Assembly: GCA_026986235.1 (NCBI GenBank)
Contig: JALSOY010000167.1
Span: 1 to 10,365 of the forward strand
Direction: 5' to 3'
DNA from: Caldifarciminota bacterium
GTDB lineage: Bacteria > Hydrothermota > Hydrothermia > B15-G9 > WFZT01
DNA: 10,365 bases
The position numbers and the translations under genes were made by a program. Position 1 is the stretch's first letter, and each line of letters starts with the position of its first letter. Positions 1 through 5,648 of this stretch are shown here, one piece after another. The notes beneath the pieces were generated by a model. It searched no databases, was not told the DNA's origin, and saw nothing but the letters and a program-made list of their open reading frames with translations.

Positions 1-726
1 CTTCACTCCCGTCTGGACGACAGTTTTCCTTGCAACTCCACTTACCACTTTAAAAACCACGGTCCTGTCCCCTTCTTTTACCACGGCACTGAGTGGAACA
101 TAGAGGGTATTCCTGCTTTCCTCTTTTGATATAAGGGTTTTAACAAACATGCCCGGTCTGAGTGAGTTCCGTGCCCTCTTCCCGGGTGTAACATACGCCT
201 TTGCCTGCCTGGTTTTAGGATCAATAACAGGTGAAATCCTTTTCACATAACCTGTGAGCGTGTCTCCGCTCAGGACGATCAGAACTTCTTTTCCGGGTTT
301 TATGAAGGAAAGGTCGTTCTGTGGGACGAGAATCTCCACTCTCAAACCTTCAGGGTCCACTATGTACATGAGGGGCACCTGCTGGGCAACCTTCTGACCC
401 GGCTTAACATATATGAAGCCCACGATCCCGTTGATGGTTGACTTCACTTTCAGAGGTTTATACTCGAGTCCGGGTATGTCCCTTGAAATCAGTACCAGTA
501 GCTGATCCTTTTTTACTCGGTCTCCCTCTTTTACGAGAATCTTTTCAACCTCTCCTGGCATATCAGGATAAATCATGGCCTCCTTGCTGCTCGTAACCAT
601 GCCAAAGTAAACATAACGAACGGCGATGTCTCCTTTTTTTACCGTCGTTGCTTTCACAAGCGCCCTTGTTCTGTTCTGTCCATAAAGGGAAGAGATGATC
701 AAAATTCCAAGAAATAACTTTTTCAT
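1..726 (-). CDS. RND/HlyD-type periplasmic adaptor (membrane fusion protein), C-terminus cut by window edge
   Basis: I read this open frame from the sequence: ATG at 726-724, open to position 1 (242 codons, no stop). A strong AGGAGG lies 7 nt upstream of the start, and the start is 12 nt after the stop of the TolC-type gene. Residues 1-17 look like a signal peptide (MKKLFLGILIISSLYGQ). Two biotinyl-lipoyl half-motifs follow, at about 54-81 (PGEVEKILVKEGDRVKKDQL) and 93-124 (INGIVGFIYVKPGQKV), then a beta-barrel domain at about 125-205 with the typical ISPVIDPKTRQ and LRPGMFV segments, and the start of the membrane-proximal domain. Such proteins link an inner-membrane pump to an outer-membrane channel in the periplasm. 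The linker between the lipoyl halves is only about 11 residues, so the usual alpha-helical hairpin is absent. An RND or ABC transporter gene would be expected beyond the left edge. The family is clear; the substrate is unknown. Confidence 0.9.
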   Translation of the reverse strand, partial: MKKLFLGILIISSLYGQNRTRALVKATTVKKGDIAVRYVYFGMVTSSKEAMIYPDMPGEVEKILVKEGDRVKKDQLLVLISRDIPGLEYKPLKVKSTINGIVGFIYVKPGQKVAQQVPLMYIVDPEGLRVEILVPQNDLSFIKPGKEVLIVLSGDTLTGYVKRISPVIDPKTRQAKAYVTPGKRARNSLRPGMFVKTLISKEESRNTLYVPLSAVVKEGDRTVVFKVVSGVARKTVVQTGVK

Positions 727-738
727 GGCTCATCCTCC

Positions 739-2073
739 TTAAAAGGATTTATCAATTCCACCCCTGACACTGTAATTGAGTCTTGTCAGGGTAATCATGT
801 ATTGGGCAAGAGTTTTAAGGTAATTCAACCTTGCCTGGGCATACTTAATCTCTGCGTTCAGCACATCCAGAGAAGTGGCGTAACCTTCATCGTACTGTTT
901 TTTGGCCATCTCGTAAGCCCTTTTCGCAAGGTCGAGATTGGATTCCTGTGACTTTAGACTCTCCTCAAGCGAGAGGAGGCTGGTATAGTAATTTTTTACG
1001 GCCAGTTTTATACCATTTTTGACACTCTTGAGAGATATTTTAAGACTTTTAAGCTGGTAGTTGAGTCTGGCCACATCGGCTTTGTTTGCACCGCCATCAA
1101 ATAGATTCCAGGATGCCCCCAGTGTAAAGGTCCACATGCCGTGCCATTCGTCCTGCATACCGAAAGGTCTCTGGTACTTGTAATTCCAGCTGTAAAATAT
1201 GGTGGGCAAATTTCTCTTTCTCTGAAGCTTTATGGATTCCTCAAGTAGCCTGATGTTCTCCTCCATAAGTCTTATGGATACATGTGACCTGTAGGCCTCC
1301 TGTATTAAACTGTCCAGGGACTGGTTGATACTCTCATGGTAGAGGCTATCGGTTAACTCAAACTCTACAGTGTCAGGTAAACCAAGGAGGTTTCTAAAGG
1401 CGTCTTCTGCCACTTTGATCTGTCCCTTAACCTGAATGATCTGCGGCTCTATTGACCTGAGCTGGACCTTTGCCCTTAGAAGCTCAAAATCGCTGGCGTA
1501 ACCGGCCTGGTATCGCTCTCTCGTTGATTTAAGATTTTCCTTGAGTTCACTTTCTGTCTGCTGAAGGAGATCCAGAGACCTTCGTGCAAGGAGGAGGTTA
1601 ATATAACTTTCCCTCACCTTTTCCTCAATCTCAAGTGAGGTTGACCTTACCTCGAGGTTAACAGATTTGAGCTTCTTCTGGCTTAGCCTGTACGCTCCCC
1701 TGAGAGCACCCCAGGTGAAAATGGGCTGTGATACGGAAAGCGAGAGGCCGTAGTTATTGAAGTATGTAGTTTTTATCTCACTGAATTCAGGAGCAATCAT
1801 AAAGGGAATACGGGGGTTACCGGTTGGTGAGAGTCTCAGTCCTGAGAGCATCGTGGTCTTTTGCTCTTCGCTCAACCTTGTGTAGGTTGCCTGTCCCTTT
1901 ATGGTGGGGTAAAGGGAACTTCGTGCCTTCAGTACATCCTGCTCTGCCATAAAGAGCTCCTGTTTTTTCGCCCTTAAAGTCAGGTTATTTTTAAGGGCTA
2001 TCCGGACGGCCCTGTCCATTGAAATTTTAAGAGGCCCGGCAGACAGGATTAATACAAGGAGGATAGGATTCAT
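739..2073 (-). CDS. TolC-family outer-membrane efflux channel (OEP)
   Basis: A 444-residue outer-membrane factor, a normal length for the family. It shows the duplicated OEP architecture. The two equivalent helical hairpins carry matching motifs at residues 187-204 (RYQAGYASDFELLRAKVQ) and 393-410 (QYDEGYATSLDVLNAEIK). The two beta-barrel segments are at about 108-122 (GLSLSVSQPIFTWG) and 315-329 (FTLGASWNLFDGG). Long heptad-like helices lie between them. TolC-type trimers form the exit duct of tripartite efflux pumps or type I secretion systems. The ATG overlaps the TGA of the TetR gene (ATGA), with GGAGGG just upstream, so translation is probably coupled. The first 18 residues are hydrophobic and act plausibly as a signal peptide, but there is no Lys or Arg before the hydrophobic core, which is unusual. 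Nothing shows which substrate is exported. Confidence 0.93.
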   Translation of the reverse strand: MNPILLVLILSAGPLKISMDRAVRIALKNNLTLRAKKQELFMAEQDVLKARSSLYPTIKGQATYTRLSEEQKTTMLSGLRLSPTGNPRIPFMIAPEFSEIKTTYFNNYGLSLSVSQPIFTWGALRGAYRLSQKKLKSVNLEVRSTSLEIEEKVRESYINLLLARRSLDLLQQTESELKENLKSTRERYQAGYASDFELLRAKVQLRSIEPQIIQVKGQIKVAEDAFRNLLGLPDTVEFELTDSLYHESINQSLDSLIQEAYRSHVSIRLMEENIRLLEESIKLQRKRNLPTIFYSWNYKYQRPFGMQDEWHGMWTFTLGASWNLFDGGANKADVARLNYQLKSLKISLKSVKNGIKLAVKNYYTSLLSLEESLKSQESNLDLAKRAYEMAKKQYDEGYATSLDVLNAEIKYAQARLNYLKTLAQYMITLTRLNYSVRGGIDKSF

Positions 2074-2663
2074 AGTTCAACACCCTCCTTTATGGCTCCC
2101 TTAACAAAGATATTGAATGCCATGTCAGGGAGGTTTTTCAAACTCTGACCTTCTTCGATCCCGAAGAATATGAACTTTTCCATTATTCCGGCGAGGGCAA
2201 GCGAGAGGTGCAGGGGATCCACGGGTTTAAAAAAGCCTTTTTCAATGGCCTCTTCCATTATCTCGGCGAGTCTTCTGATATTTTTCTTGTAATTTTCAAT
2301 GTACTTTCTTCGTTTCTGATGTGATGGTCTCTTTTTTATCTCGATTTCTCCCATCATGAGAGGTCTGAAAAGGGACCTGTTGACATCGAAGTAGTTGAAG
2401 TAGGTTTCAACGATGAATTTAATTTTCTGGATGGGGTCATTGGTGGTTTCCAGTTTTTCTTCGAGTATTCTGGTGAGTTCTTTAAATCCGGTCTTGATCA
2501 CCTCTTTAAAGAGCTGTTCTTTGGATTCAAAGTAGATGTAAACAGTGCCTTTGGCGACGCCGGCGTGTTTGGCGATTTCTTCAACGGTGGTTTCATGAAA
2601 TCCTCTATCCGAGAAGAGTTCCTGGGCGGCAAGTAAAATTTTTTCCTTCTTGTTGTCGTTCAT
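2070..2663 (-). CDS. TetR/AcrR-family transcriptional regulator, probable efflux-operon repressor
   Basis: A 197-residue protein of standard TetR-family size. The N-terminal DNA-binding domain is textbook. Residues 7-25 form helix 1 (ILLAAQELFSDRGFHETT), and 26-52 hold the helix-turn-helix (EEIAKHAGVAKGTVYIYFESKEQLF) with the signature GTVYxYFxSKExLF. The C-terminal ligand and dimer domain (about 60-197) is helical and not diagnostic. The ATG is preceded by GGGAGGT at good spacing. It is the first gene of a leftward operon with an outer-membrane channel and a periplasmic adaptor, and an inverted repeat sits right at the predicted transcription start. Negative autoregulation of the whole operon, relieved by a pump substrate, is therefore the natural inference. 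The inducer cannot be read from sequence. Confidence 0.95.
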   Translation of the reverse strand: MNDNKKEKILLAAQELFSDRGFHETTVEEIAKHAGVAKGTVYIYFESKEQLFKEVIKTGFKELTRILEEKLETTNDPIQKIKFIVETYFNYFDVNRSLFRPLMMGEIEIKKRPSHQKRRKYIENYKKNIRRLAEIMEEAIEKGFFKPVDPLHLSLALAGIMEKFIFFGIEEGQSLKNLPDMAFNIFVKGAIKEGVEL

Positions 2664-2684
2664 TTCACACCTCCCGAAATTAGA

Positions 2685-2700
2685 ATGACCAGTCAGTCAT
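2685..2700. promoter_or_regulatory. Probable TetR-family operator
   Basis: The plus-strand sequence ATGACCAGTCAGTCAT contains two overlapping dyads. The outer arms are ATGAC/GTCAT with a 6-nt spacer; the inner one is TGAC-CA-GTCA (2686-2695). It lies immediately downstream of the predicted -10 box and about 22 bp before the repressor start codon, so a bound dimer would cover the transcription start. A further pair of overlapping 11-bp palindromes (CAGAC-A-GTCTG and GACAG-T-CTGTC, 2715-2727) falls between and over the -35 and the spacer and could be a second site. Assignment to the adjacent TetR protein is inferred from position and symmetry. Confidence 0.65.
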
Positions 2701-2729
2701 ATTATGCAAACATCCAGACAGTCTGTCAA
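2701..2729 (-). promoter_or_regulatory. Sigma70-like promoter of the tetR-tolC-adaptor operon
   Basis: Read on the minus strand, a consensus -35 TTGACA (2729-2724) is followed after exactly 17 nt by the -10 hexamer CATAAT (2706-2701). The predicted start falls near 2693, inside the operator dyad, leaving a leader of about 30 nt. This is the best promoter in the window. Confidence 0.75.
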
Positions 2730-2745
2730 GGCACGCCCTGAGGCT

Positions 2746-2867
2746 TTACGAAACATCCCCCTTCTTCAGAAGTGGGACCAAGGGGGATGCAAACCGCTTA
2801 AAATTTCAATCCCCTTAAATCCCCCTTCTCCAAGGGGGATACAGGAAGATGGAATCCCCCTTCGTAA
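2746..2867 (+). repeat. Composite palindromic intergenic repeat, copy A
   Basis: About 122 bp bounded by short terminal inverted repeats TTACGAA (2746-2752) and TTCGTAA (2861-2867). Inside are an inverted repeat CATCCCCCTT (2754-2763) / AAGGGGGATG (2780-2789), a core containing CCGCTTAAAATTTCAATCC (about 2794-2812), and a second stem ATCCCCCTT (2819-2827) / AAGGGGGAT (2832-2840) with a 4-nt loop. Hairpin-core-hairpin order matches copies B and C. It sits upstream of both divergent genes, so it is not simply a gene-end terminator. The rest of the 2664-2977 gap holds the two promoters and no gene. Confidence 0.75.
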
Positions 2868-2919
2868 GAGACTCTGAGAAAACACGGATTCTCATCCACG
2901 GGAATAAATGATGAACAAA

Positions 2920-2950
2920 TTGGCCAACCCGATGGGTGCGCCTTTATAAT
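2920..2950 (+). promoter_or_regulatory. Possible promoter of the OmpH/Skp-like fusion gene
   Basis: A perfect -10 box TATAAT occupies 2945-2950, about 28 bp before the GTG start. The best -35 match is weak (TTGGCC at 2920-2925, spacer 19 nt). The GGAGG ribosome site (2966-2970) lies downstream. The -10 is convincing and the -35 is not. Confidence 0.5.
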
Positions 2951-2977
2951 TTTTAAAAAGCAATCGGAGGTCTTCAG

Positions 2978-3919
2978 GTGAAAAGGGTTGTATTTCTTTC
3001 CATAATCGCAGCTGGTCTTGCGTTTTCAGCGGGAACAAGGATCGGATTTGTTGACATGAAAAGAATAGCCAGCGGCTACTACGACCTGAGGGATGCAAAA
3101 AGGGAGTTGAACTCCAGAGTCAGGGAATGGGAGGCGAAGAGAGATAGTATCAGGGCCTCACTCGATAGCCTTGAAAATGCTTTTTACAAACAGCTACCCA
3201 TGATGACCGCAGACGAGATCCTGAGAAAACAGGAGGAGATAAGCCTGAAGAGAAAAGAGTACAACGAATACATCAGAAAGATATGGGGTGAAAACGGCGA
3301 ACTCGAAAAGTACACAAAAAGACTCGTTGATCCCTACGCAGAGCGGGTAAAAGAGGTCATAGCAAAGATTGCCGCTGAAATGGGTTATTCTGCCATTCTG
3401 GACAAATCCGACGAAAAAATCCTGTTTGTAAAGGCTGAAGACGATCTCACCCAGGTAGTACTCGACGAACTCAACAAGGGTACTGTAGCAACGGCATTTG
3501 GCAGAAAGAAGACCCTCGCTGTAGTGCCTTTCAAAGAGTTGAATGCAGACGCACACTCAGCCGGTCTCGGAGGAAAAATTCAATCTGCAATTTACAACGG
3601 CTTCAAAGGCAGTTCCAGATTTGATGTTAAGGACATCAAGGAGATCAATCGGGCAGTACAGGGACAGGGTATAAAATCCTATGAAAACATGAGCTACAAC
3701 ATTGCCATGAATGTTGCACAGGCTGTTTCAGCCGATTACTTCGTGTTCGGCGCCGTAAAACTCACAGGAGAGCAAATCACCCTGAATGTTTATCTATACA
3801 GGACCTCTGATGGGAAAAAGATCGTTGAACAGTCCTCCACCTTCAGAAACGACGACCTTGAAATTGCAACTAAATGCGGGGAACTCTCTCACATCCTCAC
3901 ATTGAAATTCAAAGATTAA
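2978..3919 (+). CDS. Secreted OmpH/Skp-like protein with a fused C-terminal TolB-N/CsgG-like domain
   Basis: A 313-residue protein starting at GTG, chosen because GGAGG lies 7 nt upstream and because the signal peptide (residues 1 to about 18, MKRVVFLSIIAAGLAFSA) begins at once. Residues 20-167 match the OmpH/Skp chaperone family: the entry strand RIGFVDMKRI, a long charged coiled-coil region (about 35-115), then the return segment AEMGYSAILDKSDEKILFV and the closing DLTQVVLDELNKG. Skp normally ends here (about 160 residues). This protein continues with 178-313, starting TLAVVPFKELNADAHSAGLG. That segment has the strand-helix pattern of TolB N-terminal / CsgG-like domains, including a DYFVFGAVKLTGEQITLNVYL stretch. 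A periplasmic role handling outer-membrane proteins or lipoproteins is likely. The Skp part is confident; the second domain is a resemblance, not a proof. It stands alone, with no cotranscribed partner. Confidence 0.8.
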   Translation: MKRVVFLSIIAAGLAFSAGTRIGFVDMKRIASGYYDLRDAKRELNSRVREWEAKRDSIRASLDSLENAFYKQLPMMTADEILRKQEEISLKRKEYNEYIRKIWGENGELEKYTKRLVDPYAERVKEVIAKIAAEMGYSAILDKSDEKILFVKAEDDLTQVVLDELNKGTVATAFGRKKTLAVVPFKELNADAHSAGLGGKIQSAIYNGFKGSSRFDVKDIKEINRAVQGQGIKSYENMSYNIAMNVAQAVSADYFVFGAVKLTGEQITLNVYLYRTSDGKKIVEQSSTFRNDDLEIATKCGELSHILTLKFKD

Positions 3920-4053
3920 TCGGAAATTTTTTGATCAAGAAACTGATAAGGTGCCTCGCCGGACGGAGTGACAACCCAGAATTGTGGCTGTTCGAATAAT
4001 CCTCCTCCTTCAGAAGGAGGATGTTAAACGCTTAAATTTCAATCCCCCTGTCT

Positions 4054-4076
4054 CCCCCTTCACCAAGGGGGATTTT
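4054..4076 (+). terminator. Possible terminator-like stem after the OmpH/Skp-like gene
   Basis: A 7-bp GC-rich stem with loop CACC is followed by ATTTT. It belongs to repeat copy B and lies about 135 nt after the stop codon. The T-run is short, so termination is only a possibility. Confidence 0.3.
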
Positions 4077-4081
4077 GAGAG

Positions 4082-4109
4082 AAAAAATCCCCCTTCTTTA
4101 GAAGGGGGA
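4082..4109 (-). terminator. Terminator-shaped stem reading on the minus strand
   Basis: On the minus strand a 10-bp stem with a 2-nt loop (TCCCCCTTCT / AGAAGGGGGA) is followed directly by six T residues (plus-strand A run 4082-4087). This has the form of an intrinsic terminator, but no minus-strand gene enters it. It would block leftward read-through or be a by-product of the repeat. Confidence 0.35.
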
Positions 4110-4198
4110 GTAAGGGGGATGTTTACCTCTTATAAACACCTTTAGATGGGGAATAAGTTTATGGAGAAAAATATTTTTCGAACACCCTCATCCAGAAT

Positions 4199-4227
4199 TT
4201 GAAAATCCTTTCGTCGGGCTTTAACAT
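4199..4227 (+). promoter_or_regulatory. Weak candidate promoter for glnA
   Basis: TTGAAA (4199-4204) and TAACAT (4222-4227) are separated by 17 nt, giving a leader of about 95 nt before the glnA start. The -10 matches 4 of 6 consensus positions. A second TTGAAA at 4264-4269 has no good partner. No GlnR-like or NtrC-like site was recognised. Confidence 0.3.
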
Positions 4228-4312
4228 AAATAAAAGCTCTTTCTGAATAAATATCCAGGGGATTTGAAAGTTCGTTTTTCCAGAAGATTTTAAACCAGGT
4301 GCAAAATCCAAT

Positions 4313-4318
4313 AGGAGG
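4313..4318 (+). promoter_or_regulatory. glnA: Ribosome binding site deciding the glnA start
   Basis: AGGAGG ends 10 nt before ATG 4329. The in-frame GTG at 4299 lies upstream of this site and has no comparable site of its own; the in-frame GTG at 4320 is only 1 nt away. The ATG is therefore preferred. Confidence 0.75.
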
Positions 4319-4328
4319 AGTGTTTAAA

Positions 4329-5648
4329 ATGGTTGAATCAGAGGTAAGGGATGTAATAAAAAAAGAGCAGGTAGAGGCCGTAAGGCTGTGGTTCGTTGAC
4401 ATCCTGGGTCAGATAAAGGGGTTTACCATCTCCGTGTCAGAGCTGGATCGTGCCCTTGAGGAAGGGATAGGTTTTGACGGCTCATCTGTTGAGGGCTTTG
4501 TCAGAATAGAAGAGTCTGATCTGATTGCGAAGCCTGACCTCGACACATTTTTCGTATTACCATGGGATGTGGGTGGTGTAAAAACAGCCGTTATGCTCTG
4601 TGACATTTATTATCCTGACGGGACACCATTCGAGTCAGATCCCCGTTATGTTTTGAAGAAAAATCTTGAAAAGGCTTCAAAGAAGGGTTTTACATACTAT
4701 GTTGGACCGGAGCTCGAGTATTTCTATTTTCCCAGTGACAAGGCGCCACTTCCGCTTGATAAGGAAGGTTACTTTGATGTTTTCCCCTTCGATGAGGCCT
4801 CCAGCGCAAGGGAAGAGACATTTAAAGTGCTGAAATCCATAGGTATCGAACTTGAGGCCATACACCATGAGGTGGCAAACTCGCAGCACGAGATTGACTT
4901 CAGGTACAAGGATGCTCTCAAGATGGCTGATCAACTAATCATTACCAAGGCCATAGTAAAAGAAGTTGCCCGCAGACATGGACTTTACGCCACATTCATG
5001 CCCAAGCCTATATTTGGTATGAACGGAAGCGGACTCCATGTCCACCAGTCCCTCTTTAAGGGTGACGAAAACGCCTTCTATTCTCCCGACGATCCTTACA
5101 ACCTCTCGGAAGTGGGAAGGGGGTTTCTTGCAGGACTTCTCACCCATTCAAAGGAAATAACGGCGGTGACGAACCAGTGGGTGAACTCTTATAAGCGGCT
5201 GGTGGTCGGATACGAGGCACCCGTTTATATATCCTGGGGTAGAAAAAACAGGTCAGCCCTTGTAAGGGTACCGGCTTTCAAGCCCCAGAAACACAAATCG
5301 TGTCGCCTTGAGTACAGGTCACCGGATCCTGCGACCAACCCGTACTTTGCCTTCTCGGTTATGCTTGAGGCCGGTCTCAGAGGTGTTGAGAAACAGTATC
5401 CCCTCCCTGATCCAATAGAGCAGGATATCTTCCACCTCAGCGAGGAGGAGAAGGAAAAACTCGGAATTGACTCCCTTCCGGGTAACCTTTATGCCGCAAT
5501 TCAGGAGATGGAGAAGAGTGAGGTAGTGAAAGAGGCACTGGGAGATGTGGTCTTTGAAAAGTACATCAAGAACAAGAAGGCTGAATGGGAGGCTTACAGG
5601 ACGCAGGTAACTGATTACGAGATAAAAACATATCTTCCAAAGTTGTGA
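4329..5648 (+). CDS. glnA: Glutamine synthetase type I (GSI-alpha-like)
   Basis: ATP-dependent condensation of glutamate and ammonia to glutamine in the cytoplasm; a dodecamer in this family. From ATG 4329 the protein has 439 residues, the usual GSI-alpha length. Visible landmarks are DGSS (50-53), EGFVRIEESD (55-64), the metal-ligand motif GPELEYF (126-132), HHEVANSQHEIDF (179-191), GSGLHVHQSL (233-242), NSYKRLV (286-292), the flap Glu in GYEAPVY (Glu296) and NRSALVRVP (307-315). Arg59 aligns with Arg62 of Bacillus subtilis GS, used there for glutamine feedback inhibition. At the position of the adenylylated NLYDLP tyrosine of GSI-beta enzymes this protein has DIFHLSEEE (Phe368), and the GSI-beta insertion is absent. 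Control by adenylylation is therefore unlikely and feedback inhibition is more plausible. The stop overlaps the GTG of the next gene (GTGA). Confidence 0.97.
   Translation: MVESEVRDVIKKEQVEAVRLWFVDILGQIKGFTISVSELDRALEEGIGFDGSSVEGFVRIEESDLIAKPDLDTFFVLPWDVGGVKTAVMLCDIYYPDGTPFESDPRYVLKKNLEKASKKGFTYYVGPELEYFYFPSDKAPLPLDKEGYFDVFPFDEASSAREETFKVLKSIGIELEAIHHEVANSQHEIDFRYKDALKMADQLIITKAIVKEVARRHGLYATFMPKPIFGMNGSGLHVHQSLFKGDENAFYSPDDPYNLSEVGRGFLAGLLTHSKEITAVTNQWVNSYKRLVVGYEAPVYISWGRKNRSALVRVPAFKPQKHKSCRLEYRSPDPATNPYFAFSVMLEAGLRGVEKQYPLPDPIEQDIFHLSEEEKEKLGIDSLPGNLYAAIQEMEKSEVVKEALGDVVFEKYIKNKKAEWEAYRTQVTDYEIKTYLPKL

Larger units (their letters stand above)
3999..4126 (+). repeat. Composite palindromic intergenic repeat, copy B
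   Basis: Same orientation and order as copy A. A first stem CCTCCTT (4004-4010) / AAGGAGG (4014-4020) is followed by a core containing ACGCTTAAATTTCAATCC, and a second stem CCCCCTT (4054-4060) / AAGGGGG (4065-4071). A third stem follows, TCCCCCTTCT (4088-4097) / AGAAGGGGGA (4100-4109), and the tail ends GGGGGATGTTTAC. The third module also appears in copy C but is missing or shortened in copy A. The 3920-4328 gap otherwise holds only a possible promoter and the glnA leader; I see no gene in it. Confidence 0.75.

Noticed and set aside
2794..2812. The repeat core ending TTTCAATCC resembles the 3' end of some CRISPR repeats.
   Set aside because: The three occurrences lie kilobases apart in separate gaps, one is inverted, there is no regular spacing with unique spacers, and no cas gene is present.
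2892..3098. A 68-codon minus-strand frame crossing the fusion-gene start.
   Set aside because: It overlaps the promoter and signal peptide of the plus-strand gene and has no coding signature.
3194..3556. A 120-codon open frame on the minus strand inside the OmpH/Skp-like gene.
   Set aside because: Antisense to a well-supported gene, no ribosome site, odd composition rich in Cys, Phe and Tyr, and no recognisable domain.
4121..4137. Small inverted repeat GTTTA/TAAAC after repeat copy B as an operator for glnA.
   Set aside because: Arms are only 5 bp and AT-rich, far from the candidate promoter; it is likely chance.
4299..4328. Upstream GTG start for glutamine synthetase, adding 10 residues.
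   Set aside because: The AGGAGG site (4313-4318) would lie inside the coding region, and the extra residues do not match GSI N-termini. ATG 4329 is better.
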